A program made the position numbers and the translations under genes. This document shows positions 36,437 through 45,916 of a DNA stretch of 64,000 nucleotides, piece after piece. Numbering within the stretch: the first letter of the stretch is position 1; every line of letters begins with the position of its first letter. The DNA lies in contig NZ_JHYF01000002.1 in NCBI RefSeq assembly GCF_000621485.1, positions 310,001-374,000 on the forward strand, in the 5' to 3' direction. The notes under the pieces are model-generated. The model had not been told where the DNA came from. It was given only the letters and a program-made list of their open reading frames with translations, and ran no database searches. The stretch is from Alkaliphilus transvaalensis ATCC 700919 (GTDB lineage Bacteria; Bacillota; Clostridia; Peptostreptococcales; Natronincolaceae).

Positions 36437-37327
36437 ATGATTGTTTATGCAGAGTATGTTTTTTTAGAAAATTTTATTATGAATTTCATCATTTTATCTT
36501 TAACATCAAAGTTCGGAAAAACTCAAACTAAGAAAGTTAGGCTATTAATGGCATCCTCCTTAGGAGCCCTATATGCTTTTGTGCTTTTCTTCCCATCATT
36601 ACATTTTTTATTTTCCATGATGATGAAGGTTACTTGTTCGATGTTGATAATCATAATAGCATTTTCCCCCTATCGCTTTAAAGAGTTTTTTAGGCTATTA
36701 GGGATTTTTTATCTCATTACAATGGTATTTGGGGGTGCTGGTTTTGCATTGTTTTATTTTACCAGCTTTAATGGAATAATCAGTAACGGGATTTTTTATA
36801 CCACTAATATCACTCTTAAAAACTTAATGCTTTCTTGTGGGTTGGCATATATTCTTATCAATTTTTGCTGGGGTTATATTCAAAAGCAATTATCAAGAGA
36901 TAAGATTTATATGAAGGTAAAAATTCAAATGAATGGTGAAAACGTAGAATTAAAAGGATTAGTTGATACAGGTAATTCATTAAAAGATCCCCTTACAAGT
37001 CATCCCGTTATGATTGTAGAGTACAACGCAATAATCAATTTATTTCCTGAAAGTATCCAAGCAGCTTTTATAGGTTCAAAATATCCTAACTTTAATGAAA
37101 TTACAATGCTGTTGACTAATACCCCATGGATGACAAGACTTCGATTCATTCCTTTCGAGGCATTAGGAACAGAAAACGGAATGTTGGTGGGTTTTAAGCC
37201 AGATTCTGTTTTGATCGAAAAGGATTATGAAATTAAAAATATTGAAAACATCATTATAGCGGTGTATAGCAAACGGCTATCTAAAAGTGGTGACTATACA
37301 GCCTTGTTACATCCAGACTTAGTCTAA
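36437..37327 (+). CDS. spoIIGA: Sigma-E processing peptidase SpoIIGA
   Basis: 296 residues from ATG 36437 (GGGGGGTGTGG upstream). Five N-terminal spans, then a cytoplasmic aspartic-protease-like domain with DTGNSLKDP as the catalytic motif (near 180). It cleaves the pro-peptide of sigma-E in the mother cell after a signal from the forespore protein SpoIIR. sigE follows after 34 bases, the conserved spoIIG operon. Confidence 0.95.
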   Translation: MIVYAEYVFLENFIMNFIILSLTSKFGKTQTKKVRLLMASSLGALYAFVLFFPSLHFLFSMMMKVTCSMLIIIIAFSPYRFKEFFRLLGIFYLITMVFGGAGFALFYFTSFNGIISNGIFYTTNITLKNLMLSCGLAYILINFCWGYIQKQLSRDKIYMKVKIQMNGENVELKGLVDTGNSLKDPLTSHPVMIVEYNAIINLFPESIQAAFIGSKYPNFNEITMLLTNTPWMTRLRFIPFEALGTENGMLVGFKPDSVLIEKDYEIKNIENIIIAVYSKRLSKSGDYTALLHPDLV

Positions 37328-37361
37328 AACTGAAAAGAACTACATTGAGGAGGTTAGCATA

Positions 37362-38096
37362 GTGAAATTATTTTTATTAAAAACAAGATTAACCCTACGG
37401 TATTATACCATTAAGTTGCTGAAGAAATTTAATATATTTAGGGAAGACAGCATATTCTATATAGGTGGAAGTGAAGCACTACCTCCACCTTTATCAAATG
37501 ATGAAGAAAATTATTTAATAGGCAAACTTAAAGATGACGAAAGTACAGTAAGGACCATCTTAATTGAGAGAAATTTAAGGTTAGTTGTTTATATTGCAAG
37601 GAAATTTGAAAACACAGGAGTAGGAGTGGAAGATTTAATATCAATTGGTACAATCGGATTGATTAAAGCTGTTAATACATTTAATCCTGAAAAAAATATA
37701 AAGCTAGCCACCTATGCTTCTAGGTGTATTGAAAATGAAATCTTAATGTATTTAAGAAGAAACAATAAAATTAGAATGGAAGTATCCTTTGATGAGCCCC
37801 TTAATATAGACTGGGACGGAAATGAACTTCTATTATCAGATATATTGGGAACGGAAAATGATATTATCTATCGTTTTTTAGAAGAGGAAGTAGACAAAGA
37901 ATTACTTAAAATTGCCCTAGACAAACTTTCTAAACGAGAGAAAAAGATCATGGAGCTAAGATTTGGTTTGTTTTCTGGCCAAGAAAAGACCCAAAAGGAA
38001 GTAGCAGACCTATTAGGAATATCTCAGTCTTATATATCTCGCTTAGAAAAAAGAATCATCGTTAGGCTTAAAAAAGAAATTAATAGAATGGTTTAA
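37362..38096 (+). CDS. sigE: Sporulation RNA polymerase sigma factor SigE (pro-sigma-E)
   Basis: 244 residues from GTG 37362 after GAGGAGGTT. The first 25-30 residues are an amphipathic, basic pro-sequence that tethers the inactive form to the membrane. Region 2 ([34 protein letters not shown]) and region 4 ([24 protein letters not shown]) follow. After cleavage it directs early mother-cell genes, which should include spoIVA and the spoIIP group in this window. Confidence 0.96.
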   Translation: MKLFLLKTRLTLRYYTIKLLKKFNIFREDSIFYIGGSEALPPPLSNDEENYLIGKLKDDESTVRTILIERNLRLVVYIARKFENTGVGVEDLISIGTIGLIKAVNTFNPEKNIKLATYASRCIENEILMYLRRNNKIRMEVSFDEPLNIDWDGNELLLSDILGTENDIIYRFLEEEVDKELLKIALDKLSKREKKIMELRFGLFSGQEKTQKEVADLLGISQSYISRLEKRIIVRLKKEINRMV

Positions 38097-38114
38097 TCCT
38101 TCAATATGTAATAA

Positions 38115-38161
38115 AGAAACCCAGTAACTAAATGCACAAGCATTTAGATTGCTGGGTTTCT
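38115..38161 (+). terminator. Hairpin between sigE and sigG
   Basis: A bipartite stem: 38115-38124 with 38152-38161 and 38128-38135 with 38140-38147, closing an ACAA loop. Strong stem but no T run after it. Confidence 0.65.
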
Positions 38162-38301
38162 CTATGTGTAAAAAATACATGTTATAAATTACCATTAGAG
38201 ATTTAATAGTTAAGTTTCTATTGCAGTATAAAAAGCTTCAATCCGTCAATAATTTAAATAGTAAAAGGGGTAATTCACTGTGAAAGGACTGAACATTTAC
38301 T

Positions 38302-39075
38302 ATGCACATAAATAAAGTAGAAATTTGCGGAGTGAATACATCAGAATTACCAGTATTGACAAATCAACATATGCGGAAGCTCTTCGACAAAATTTATGCA
38401 GGGGACAATTCAGCTAGAGAAGAGTTTATTCAGGGAAACCTACGCTTAGTATTAAGTGTTATCCAACGGTTTAACAATCGTGGAGAACATGTGGATGATT
38501 TGTTTCAAGTGGGTTGCATAGGATTGATTAAAGCAATTGATAATTTTGATCTTAGCCAAAATGTACGTTTTTCAACCTATGCTGTTCCAATGATTATTGG
38601 AGAAATTAGACGATATCTTAGGGACAATAATTCAATTCGTGTGAGCCGATCCCTTAGAGACACCGCTTATAAGGCATTACAAGTAAGGGACCAATTAACC
38701 AATAAAAATGGTAAGGAACCCACCATCACAGAGATAGCAAAAGAGCTGGAAGTACCAAGGGAGGATGTAGTCTTCGCCTTGGATGCCATTCAAGATCCAG
38801 TTTCTCTATTTGAGCCAATTTATCATGATAGTGGAGATACCATATTTGTTATGGATCAAGTAAGTGATGAAAAAAGTGAAGATGAGAGTTGGATAGATAA
38901 TATTGCCTTAAATGAAGCAATGCGCAGATTAAATGATCGAGAAAAATTAATACTATCCCTCCGTTTTTTTGAAGGAAGAACCCAGATGGAGGTTGCCGAT
39001 GAAATTGGAATTTCTCAAGCACAAGTTTCAAGATTAGAAAAAACAGCCCTAAAGCATATGAAGAAGTATATATAA
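38302..39075 (+). CDS. sigG: Forespore RNA polymerase sigma factor SigG
   Basis: 257 residues from ATG 38302. Begins with the sigma-G signature (NKVEICGVNTSELPVL), which holds the anti-sigma contact region, then region 2 (GNLRLVLSVIQRFNNRGEHVDDLFQVGCIGLIKAID), region 3 and region 4 (RTQMEVADEIGISQAQVSRLEKTAL). It drives late forespore genes. There is no clear ribosome binding site immediately before the ATG (GTGAAAGGACTG lies 13-20 bases upstream), in line with weak or controlled translation. The order spoIIGA-sigE-sigG is conserved. Confidence 0.97.
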   Translation: MHINKVEICGVNTSELPVLTNQHMRKLFDKIYAGDNSAREEFIQGNLRLVLSVIQRFNNRGEHVDDLFQVGCIGLIKAIDNFDLSQNVRFSTYAVPMIIGEIRRYLRDNNSIRVSRSLRDTAYKALQVRDQLTNKNGKEPTITEIAKELEVPREDVVFALDAIQDPVSLFEPIYHDSGDTIFVMDQVSDEKSEDESWIDNIALNEAMRRLNDREKLILSLRFFEGRTQMEVADEIGISQAQVSRLEKTALKHMKKYI

Positions 39076-39083
39076 CAAGGATA

Positions 39084-39106
39084 AAGCCACCGAGAGGTGG
39101 TTTTTC
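39084..39106 (+). terminator. Terminator after sigG
   Basis: AAGCCACC / GGTGGTTT stem with a GAGA loop and a short T run. The following bases to 39350 hold no gene I can identify. Confidence 0.8.
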
Positions 39107-39363
39107 CTATATTCACTTAAGTAAAGGGCTATCTGAGTCGTAGTTTTTTGAAGAACTAAGTATATTTCAGTTTTAAGTCAATTAGACGTAAAACACCGAG
39201 TAGTGAAGGTTTCCTTTTCAATATAAGTCCCTTTTAAAAACTTTTAGTCATAAACCCTAAGACAAGTCTATACATATAAAATAGAAGTATATCAATAAAA
39301 GACAAAATGGGTAAAAATGGTTGAATAGCTGATAAACATGTGGGAAAATTAGGAGGGATGAAG

Positions 39364-39765
39364 TTGTTAAGAGCATCAGATTTAACACAAAAAGAAGTCA
39401 TTAATATTACAGATGGTAAAAGAGTGGGATTAATAATGGATTTAGAGGTCGATTTAAATAGAGGAAGAATCAACGCCATCATCATACCAAGTGCGGGAAA
39501 GTTTTTAGGTATTTTTGGTAAAGAACTTGAATATGAAATTGGGTGGAATCAAATAAAAAAAATTGGTGAAGATGTTATATTGGTAGAGATGAAAAGTGCA
39601 GTTGAACCTCAACAATATAAAGACCCCTTAAAGGATCAAAAGAAAGAGCAATTTAAAGACCAGTACAAAGAACATTATCAAGATTTATTTAATATTGAGG
39701 ATAAAAAAGTAGTGCTAGAGCCAGAATTTGTGAAAAAAGACCCAGAAATTGACGAAAAAGAATAA
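39364..39765 (+). CDS. ylmC: YlmC/YmxH family sporulation protein with a long charged C-terminal extension
   Basis: 133 residues. I choose TTG 39364, six bases after AGGAGGG; ATG 39358 directly abuts the site and GTG 39340 has none. The PRC-barrel domain (LRASDLTQKEVINITDGKRVGLIMDLEVD through IGEDVILVEM) covers about 1-80, normal for the family. Residues about 80-133 are an unusual hydrophilic tail with loosely repeated KDQ/KEQ/KDQ/KEH units. The function of the family in sporulation is unknown. Confidence 0.85.
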   Translation: MLRASDLTQKEVINITDGKRVGLIMDLEVDLNRGRINAIIIPSAGKFLGIFGKELEYEIGWNQIKKIGEDVILVEMKSAVEPQQYKDPLKDQKKEQFKDQYKEHYQDLFNIEDKKVVLEPEFVKKDPEIDEKE

Positions 39766-39771
39766 AAAAAT

Positions 39772-39800
39772 TAGACATAGCAATTATAGTATATTATAAT
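39772..39800 (+). promoter_or_regulatory. Sigma-A-type promoter of nrdR
   Basis: TAGACA (39772-39777), 17-base spacer and TATAAT (39795-39800), 48 bases before nrdR. Confidence 0.65.
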
Positions 39801-39847
39801 GAAACCATACATGAAAGCTGGAAAGCTAAAGTGATGGGGGAGATTGA

Positions 39848-40309
39848 ATGAATTGTCCATTTTGCGTTCATCAAGAATCGAAGGTTGTAGATTCTAGACC
39901 AACAGATGAAGGTCAAGCTATTAGAAGAAGAAGAGAATGTATAGCCTGCGGTAAACGCTTCACCACCTATGAAAAAGTAGAGGAACTGCCTTTAATAGTC
40001 GTGAAAAAAGGTGGTAACCGTGAAGCATTTAATCGAAACAAGGTACTTAATGGAATCATTAGAGCTTGCGAAAAACGGCCTGTAGCTTTAAGTAAAATCG
40101 AACATATTGTGGAAGAAATAGAAAAACACCTATATAATTCAATGGAGAAAGAAATTACCACCGAACTAATTGGGCGCTTAGTGATGGATCGAGTTAAAGA
40201 TCTAGACGAAGTGGCCTATGTACGGTTTGCATCTGTATATCGTGAGTTTAAAGATATAAACACCTTTATGGATGAACTAATGAAACTCTTAAAGGATAAA
40301 AAAGACTAA
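39848..40309 (+). CDS. nrdR: Transcriptional repressor NrdR
   Basis: 153 residues, family size. Zinc ribbon with CPFC near 3-6 and [12 protein letters not shown] about 28 residues later, then the ATP-cone domain ([29 protein letters not shown]). It represses ribonucleotide reductase genes in response to nucleotide levels. ATG 39848 follows GATGGGGGAGA. It has its own promoter and a following terminator. Confidence 0.97.
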   Translation: MNCPFCVHQESKVVDSRPTDEGQAIRRRRECIACGKRFTTYEKVEELPLIVVKKGGNREAFNRNKVLNGIIRACEKRPVALSKIEHIVEEIEKHLYNSMEKEITTELIGRLVMDRVKDLDEVAYVRFASVYREFKDINTFMDELMKLLKDKKD

Positions 40310-40337
40310 AATGAAAGATAAGATTAAATGATTAGGG

Positions 40338-40361
40338 GGGCAAGTTAACACTTGTCCTTTT
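40338..40361 (+). terminator. Terminator after nrdR
   Basis: GGGCAAG pairs with CTTGTCC (one G-U) around a six-base loop; TTTT follows. Confidence 0.75.
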
Positions 40362-40386
40362 CCATGTAAAAAAGGAGGTAATTAAA

Positions 40387-41199
40387 ATGAATTATCGGAT
40401 TATAGAAAAAGAAGGAGTAAAATTGGTACAGTTTACCCGTTTAGAAGAAATAGATTTTGTTAAGCATGGCTTTAGTACCCGTACTGGAGGAGTAAGCTCT
40501 GAGCCTTTTTCCCAACTTAATTTAGGTAGGAAAACTGACGATTCTATAGAAAATATTCGAGAAAATACAAAAAGATTTTGTAAGGCTGTTGGTGTAAAAT
40601 TTGAAGATTTAGTGGTTTCAGATCAAGTGCATAAGGATAAAATACAAATTGTTACTGCAAAAGATCGAGGAAAGGGTTTTACTAAAGAGATGGATTTTGA
40701 GAATATCGATGCAATGATTACAAACGAAAGAAATGTTCCTCTAATTACATATTTTGCTGACTGTGTTCCCCTCTATTTAGTTGACCCTATTAAGAAAGTA
40801 GTCGGATTAGCCCACGCTGGGTGGCCGGGTACAGTCCTCAAAATAGGTAAGAAAACGGTAGAAAAGATGATGGCAGAATATAAATCTAAGCCTGAAGAGA
40901 TAATTGTTGTCATTGGACCTTCAATTGGTCAATGTTGCTATGAAGTTTCTGAGGATGTTATTAATAAATTTAACACAAATTTTACAGATGCCTCAAGTTT
41001 TGTTGTTTCAAAAGGTGGAGGGAAATACATGCTAGATCTATGGCAGGCAAACCGTATTGCCCTAAAGGAAATTGGGGTATTAGATAGAAATATAGAAGTA
41101 AGTAAAATTTGTACAGGATGCACTACTAACTTATTTTTTTCCCATAGAAAAGAAAAGGGAAACACAGGGAGAATGGCATCCATAATAGAACTAACCTAA
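40387..41199 (+). CDS. pgeF: Peptidoglycan editing factor PgeF (laccase-domain, YfiH family)
   Basis: 270 residues from ATG 40387 after AAAGGAGG. The Cu/Zn-site signature is present: VSDQVHKD, ADCVPLYLVDP, GLAHAGWPGT and IGPSIGQCCYEV, with CTGCTTNLFFSHRKEKGNTGR at the end. Members were called polyphenol oxidases; the E. coli homologue removes misincorporated serine from peptidoglycan precursors. It lies 15 bases before a two-component system and is likely cotranscribed with it. Confidence 0.93.
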   Translation: MNYRIIEKEGVKLVQFTRLEEIDFVKHGFSTRTGGVSSEPFSQLNLGRKTDDSIENIRENTKRFCKAVGVKFEDLVVSDQVHKDKIQIVTAKDRGKGFTKEMDFENIDAMITNERNVPLITYFADCVPLYLVDPIKKVVGLAHAGWPGTVLKIGKKTVEKMMAEYKSKPEEIIVVIGPSIGQCCYEVSEDVINKFNTNFTDASSFVVSKGGGKYMLDLWQANRIALKEIGVLDRNIEVSKICTGCTTNLFFSHRKEKGNTGRMASIIELT

Positions 41200-41214
41200 T
41201 AGGAGGTTATGAAG

Positions 41215-41904
41215 ATGGCCCATAGAAAAATACTAGTTGTAGACGATGAAGAACATATTGCAGAATTAATTAAATTTAATCTAGAGAAAAATGGATTTGA
41301 AGTAACAACAAGGGATAATGGAGAAGATTGTATAAAATTTTTAGAAGAGAATAACGTTGATCTTGTCGTGCTAGATCTAATGCTTCCAGGAATAGATGGT
41401 TTTGAAGTGTGTAAAACCATTAGGAGAATTGACGGATTAGAAAAGCTACCGATTATTATGCTAACGGCGAAGAGCGAAGAGACAGATCGAATACTTGGCT
41501 TAGAGTTGGGGGCAGACGACTATGTTGCAAAACCCTTTAGTGTAAGGGAGCTAATTGCAAGAATTAAAGCCGTTTTAAGAAGAGCAGACACTAAGCAAGA
41601 GGTAAAAGCTAAAGTCTTAGAGGTTAAAGATCTTGTAATGGATACAGAAAAGCATATTGTAACAGTAGAGGGAACTGAAATTGACCTAACCTTGAAGGAA
41701 TTTGAACTTTTGAAAATATTAATAGAAAACAGAGGTAAAGTATTGTCAAGAAACTTGTTGTTGGACGAAGTTTGGGGTTATGACTATTATGGAGAAACAA
41801 GAACTGTTGATGTCCATATTAGACATTTAAGAAAGAAGATTAAAGACGATGAAACTGGGAAATATATTGAAACCATTAGAGGTGTTGGATATAAGATGAA
41901 GTAG
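41215..41904 (+). CDS. Response regulator, OmpR/PhoB family (PhoB/PhoP-like)
   Basis: 229 residues from ATG 41215, eight bases after AGGAGG (ATG 41209 is too close). Receiver domain with acidic pocket DDEE at 10-13 and phospho-acceptor Asp54 (VLDLMLPG), Lys in AKPFS; winged-helix DNA-binding domain with LLDEVWGYDYYGETRTVDVHIRHLRKKI. It pairs with the kinase eight bases downstream. No pst/phosphate genes are in the window, so a phosphate role is only a guess from similarity. Confidence 0.94.
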   Translation: MAHRKILVVDDEEHIAELIKFNLEKNGFEVTTRDNGEDCIKFLEENNVDLVVLDLMLPGIDGFEVCKTIRRIDGLEKLPIIMLTAKSEETDRILGLELGADDYVAKPFSVRELIARIKAVLRRADTKQEVKAKVLEVKDLVMDTEKHIVTVEGTEIDLTLKEFELLKILIENRGKVLSRNLLLDEVWGYDYYGETRTVDVHIRHLRKKIKDDETGKYIETIRGVGYKMK

Positions 41905-41912
41905 GTGGATCA

Positions 41913-43673
41913 ATGCAGAAGAGAATATTTAGTGCTTTTATTGTAATCCTATTATTAGGGGTTCTATTAACAGGTTTTCTTAATTTAAGCCTCATTCGTA
42001 CCAATTATCTAAATGAATTAGAAAATAAACTGGTATCAAACGGATTTTTAATAGAGGAATTTCTTAAAGAAAATCTTCAACAGTTAACAGAATCTGATCT
42101 AAAAAGAATTACTGAAGACTACGGAAGAAGAATAGATGCAAGAATTACCTTTATAGATAATCATGGAGAAGTCTTGGCTGACACCATGGCAAATGAACAA
42201 ACAATTGAAAACCACAGAAATCGAAAAGAAGTGATAGAAGCCCTCAATGGTAGAGTTGGAACAGATCTTAGGCGAAGTACAACCCTAGATGAAGAAATGT
42301 TTTATGTAGCCATTCCTGTAGATTTAAACATAAATAACCTAAGGGTTATTCGTTTAGCAGTTAACCTACAGGAGATTACTCGAATTAATCAGACCCAATA
42401 TTTTTATATTATTATCTCCATCTTAATTGGTTTATTACCTTCACTAATGTTGGCCTATCGTTTTGTAGATAAAATTATGGAGCCTATTAAGGCCATTACA
42501 GAGGTAACTAAGAAAATTGCTGCTGGTGGCTTTGATAGAAGGGTAGAAGTCATTACAGATGATGAGATTGGAGAATTGGCTAATAACTTTAATAATATGG
42601 CCGAAAGACTTAAAGAAACCATCAGTAAATTATCGGAAAATAACACGAAATTTAAAGCCCTATTAACTAGTATGAAGAATCCTATTATAGCCGTAGATAA
42701 TAAACATCGCTTAATTCTCTTAAATCCAGCTGCTGAAGAACTATTTCAAATGAAGATGGAGGATGCTTTAGGAAAACATATATTAGAAGTGATAAGGAAT
42801 AATGTGTTAGATGAGCAGTTAAAAGATATTTTGCAAAACAATGTAGAAAACCAGATTGAAGTAACAACAGAAGAACCTAGTGAAAAAATACTAAAGATTT
42901 ACTCCAATCCAATTAAATTGGAAGAGGACCCTTCAAGAATTATAGGGATTGTAGCCCTTATTGAAGATGTTACTGAAATAAGAAGATTAGAAAAGATGCG
43001 ATCAGATTTTGTTGCCAATGTATCCCATGAGCTAAAAACACCCTTGACCTCTATTAGTGGTTTTGTAGAGACCTTAAAATCTGGTGGAATTGACGACGAA
43101 GATACAAAATTGCGTTTCTTAGATATTATTGACATCGAAACAGAAAGACTGACAAGACTGATTAATGATATACTAACCCTGTCAGAAATAGAAAACACCC
43201 AACTAAAGGCTATGAATCAAGAAATTCTAACTAGTGAAGCCCTTTTAGAAGTAGAAGAAATTATGAGACCAATAGCTAATGGAAAGGATATTGAATTGGT
43301 TACAGGAATTGAATATCATTTACCAATACTACAAGGGAATCCAGACTGGTTTAAACAAATGTTAATTAACCTTTTAGATAATGCCATTAAGTATACCCCA
43401 AATGAAGGAAAAGTCTATTTGCATGCCTTTGAAAAATATAACAACATCATTATAACTGTAAAAGATACAGGTATAGGTATACCCAAAAAAGACTTGCCAA
43501 GATTATTTGAAAGGTTTTACAGGGTGGATAAAGCTAGGTCGAGGAAGGTTGGCGGAACAGGTTTAGGATTAGCTATAGTTAAACATATTGTATTATCACT
43601 GAAGGGTAAAATTAAAGTAAATAGCGAACTGGACAAGGGAACAGAATTTACTGTAATCATACCAATTGATTAA
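41913..43673 (+). CDS. Sensor histidine kinase, PhoR-like (extracytoplasmic sensor, HAMP, PAS)
   Basis: 586 residues. First span at about 5-28, an extracytoplasmic sensor of some 135 residues, second span at about 163-185, HAMP to about 240, a PAS domain (LLTSMKNPIIAVDNKHRLILLNPAAEELF), then HisKA with the phosphorylated His372 (ANVSHELKTPLTS) and a complete HATPase (NLLDNAIKYTP, DTGIGIP, GGTGLGLAIV). This is the PhoR/WalK-like architecture. It is expected to phosphorylate the upstream regulator. A very strong terminator follows. Confidence 0.94.
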   Translation: MQKRIFSAFIVILLLGVLLTGFLNLSLIRTNYLNELENKLVSNGFLIEEFLKENLQQLTESDLKRITEDYGRRIDARITFIDNHGEVLADTMANEQTIENHRNRKEVIEALNGRVGTDLRRSTTLDEEMFYVAIPVDLNINNLRVIRLAVNLQEITRINQTQYFYIIISILIGLLPSLMLAYRFVDKIMEPIKAITEVTKKIAAGGFDRRVEVITDDEIGELANNFNNMAERLKETISKLSENNTKFKALLTSMKNPIIAVDNKHRLILLNPAAEELFQMKMEDALGKHILEVIRNNVLDEQLKDILQNNVENQIEVTTEEPSEKILKIYSNPIKLEEDPSRIIGIVALIEDVTEIRRLEKMRSDFVANVSHELKTPLTSISGFVETLKSGGIDDEDTKLRFLDIIDIETERLTRLINDILTLSEIENTQLKAMNQEILTSEALLEVEEIMRPIANGKDIELVTGIEYHLPILQGNPDWFKQMLINLLDNAIKYTPNEGKVYLHAFEKYNNIIITVKDTGIGIPKKDLPRLFERFYRVDKARSRKVGGTGLGLAIVKHIVLSLKGKIKVNSELDKGTEFTVIIPID

Positions 43674-43748
43674 GCGTTAAAACCTAAAAGGGGATATTGT
43701 GTCTTTAAATTAAATTGTATTATTTCTGCACTTTATTAAAAGTAGTTT

Positions 43749-43796
43749 AAGAAGGAAGATATTATAAGAAGTTTATAATATCTTCCTTCTTCTTTT
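43749..43796 (+). terminator. Strong terminator after the histidine kinase gene
   Basis: A 16-bp perfect stem (43751-43766 with 43774-43789) that can extend outward, followed by TTCTTTT. Confidence 0.9.
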
Positions 43797-43887
43797 ATGG
43801 TTTGCTTTTTCGTATAGTTTTGAGATGGCAAGGGAAAGATAAGGGAAATTAAGGTTGTAAAATTCTACTGATTAAGGAGGAACATAT

Positions 43888-44748
43888 ATGTCTATAGGAA
43901 TGATCATACTAATTGCTGTTTCAGTCCTTATTTTCATGGGTTTAGCCGAAAGAGTTTTGGACCGTTTAAGATTAAGTGACAAAGCAGCGATCTTAATAAT
44001 TATTGCCATTGTCGTTTCAACGGTATTTATCCCTAACATTAGTTTAACAGAGAATGTGTCCATTAATATTGGTGGATTTGTCATCCCCCTAGGTTTAGCC
44101 ATCTATTTATTTATTAAGGCAGAGACAGGTAAAGAAAAATTAAGGGCAGTTGTGGCAGCTGTTGTCGGTGGAGCAGTGATCTATGCAGTTCAAAGATATG
44201 TATTACCAGCCGAGCCAGAGGCCATGACAATAGATCCTAACTATGTTTATGCCATATTAGCGGCAGTAACTGGCTATATATTAGGAAGATCAAGAAGAGC
44301 TGCCTTTATTGCAGGAGTTGGTGGAGTTATTATTAGTGATGTTATTCAATTAATATTAAATAATATCAATAATATACCTGCCCCTACACGATTTGGAGGA
44401 GCAGGCGGTGTTGATACAACAGTCATTGCTGGGGTATTAGCGGTAATTATTGCTGAAGTTTTTGGAGAAATTCGAGAAAGATTACAGGGTGGTACTGCAA
44501 AGAAAAATCTACATTTTGATAAGGGTCACTTTGTTAGTACTTTGGGTGAAAGTAATCAACAAGATGACGGTAATCAACATAAAACAGAAGATAGACAGCA
44601 AGAAATCAAAGAGAATCCGCAGATTTCAGATCAGCAATCTTTAGAAAATCAACTGGAGAATCTAACAGAAAATACAACGGAAAATAAAACAAAAATAGAT
44701 AACGTAATTCCTCTACGAGATGAAGGAGGTAATGAAGATGAGAAGTAA
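43888..44748 (+). CDS. DUF1614 family membrane protein with a Gln/Asn/Glu-rich C-terminal tail
   Basis: 286 residues, preceded by AAGGAGG. Six or seven short spans in residues 1-200; LAERVLDRLRLSDKAAI, GGFVIPLGLAIYLF and GRSRRAAFIAGVGGVIISDV fit DUF1614. Residues about 205-286 form a low-complexity acidic, Gln/Asn-rich tail (NQQDDGNQH, ENQLENLTENTTENKT). Its end overlaps spoIIP by 11 bases, so the two are coupled. Function unknown; context suggests a mother-cell sporulation role. Confidence 0.83.
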   Translation: MSIGMIILIAVSVLIFMGLAERVLDRLRLSDKAAILIIIAIVVSTVFIPNISLTENVSINIGGFVIPLGLAIYLFIKAETGKEKLRAVVAAVVGGAVIYAVQRYVLPAEPEAMTIDPNYVYAILAAVTGYILGRSRRAAFIAGVGGVIISDVIQLILNNINNIPAPTRFGGAGGVDTTVIAGVLAVIIAEVFGEIRERLQGGTAKKNLHFDKGHFVSTLGESNQQDDGNQHKTEDRQQEIKENPQISDQQSLENQLENLTENTTENKTKIDNVIPLRDEGGNEDEK

Positions 44749-45895
44749 AAAACAGATTGCGATAGGAGCCATACTTTCAATATTACTAATCATTTCTATG
44801 ATGCCTACAACATATGCTGATGACTGGTATGGCCAATATGGGCAACATTTTAAAGTATATGATGTGAGAAATAATGAATTAATTTTTGAAACAGCTAGAG
44901 AAGTCTCTAAAGGAGACCAATATATCAGTAATGACAATAAAATGTACGAAGTCATTAGAGTAAACACCAATAATATGACGGCCTATGCGGAATTTAAAAA
45001 GGATATAGAGCTCCCAGTAATAGATAAAGTTGCTATGGAAGAATTTCTATCTTTTATTAGGAGTAATGAGGGACTAGCGGCACTAATGGCTCAAGAGGAA
45101 GAAAGAAGTGTGGGGATCTATACAACCCATTCAGCAGAGTCCTATGTTCCAACTGATGGGTCCGAAAGTATAGAAGAAGGTGGGGGTATTAAAAAAGTAG
45201 CCCAGAGATTAAGTGAAGAATTTGGAAACTTCGGAGTAAATGGTGTTTTTGATGATACAAACCATATTCCCCATGATGCAGGTGCCTATAAACGTTCTAG
45301 AAGAACAGCTGTGCAACTTTTACAACAGCATCAACCCAATGCATTATTTGATATCCATCGAGATGCTATACCGGCAGAGGCATACAATACAGAGCTAAAT
45401 GGCGAACCGGCATCAATGGTTAGAATCGTAATCGGTAGAAGAAATCAAAACTTTGCAGCAAATGAAGAAACCGCACAAAAAATTAAAGCTGTGGGAGATG
45501 AAATGCATCCAGGGTTAATTAAAGATATTTTCTACGCAAAGGGAGATTACAATCAAGATATATCCCCCCGTGCCCTGTTATTTGAAATGGGAACTTATGA
45601 ACAAGAAAGAGAAAGGCCAGAAAGAGCTACAGGACCTTTGGCAGAGGTTTTAACCACCGTTGTTTTTGGAGGAACCTTTGAAGATAAAGAAACTGGAGAA
45701 GAAAAGGAAGTACAACCTCAAGATGAGAGTAATACAGGGTCTGGTCTTGGAATTGCAGGTTTATTAGCAGTGATAGGTGGTGGTGGATTAGCCTTTCTGT
45801 TTTTAAGTAGTGGTGGAAAGGAATGGAAATCTAAAATCTCTAACTTTAAAGATGAATTCAATAGTTTTTTAGGTAGAAGACGAAAAAGAAAGTAA
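44738..45895 (+). CDS. spoIIP: Stage II sporulation protein P, amidase/endopeptidase of the engulfment machinery
   Basis: 385 residues from ATG 44738, seven bases after AGGAGGT. N-terminal signal-like span, then the SpoIIP domain: IYTTHSAESYVPTD, a GGIKKVAQRLSEEFGNFGVNGVFDDT segment and LFDIHRDAIP, which supply the zinc-binding His/Glu residues. A second span near 340-360 and a basic end (RRRKRK) close the protein. It degrades septal peptidoglycan with SpoIID during engulfment. Usually spoIIP follows gpr; here it is paired with DUF1614 and YIEGIA genes instead. Confidence 0.9.
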   Translation: MRSKKQIAIGAILSILLIISMMPTTYADDWYGQYGQHFKVYDVRNNELIFETAREVSKGDQYISNDNKMYEVIRVNTNNMTAYAEFKKDIELPVIDKVAMEEFLSFIRSNEGLAALMAQEEERSVGIYTTHSAESYVPTDGSESIEEGGGIKKVAQRLSEEFGNFGVNGVFDDTNHIPHDAGAYKRSRRTAVQLLQQHQPNALFDIHRDAIPAEAYNTELNGEPASMVRIVIGRRNQNFAANEETAQKIKAVGDEMHPGLIKDIFYAKGDYNQDISPRALLFEMGTYEQERERPERATGPLAEVLTTVVFGGTFEDKETGEEKEVQPQDESNTGSGLGIAGLLAVIGGGGLAFLFLSSGGKEWKSKISNFKDEFNSFLGRRRKRK

Positions 45896-45916
45896 AGCAG
45901 ATGGGTGGGAAACAGA

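Noticed and set aside
44450-44644. A + strand ORF in another frame inside the DUF1614 gene
   Set aside because: It is a by-product of the low-complexity A/G-rich tail.
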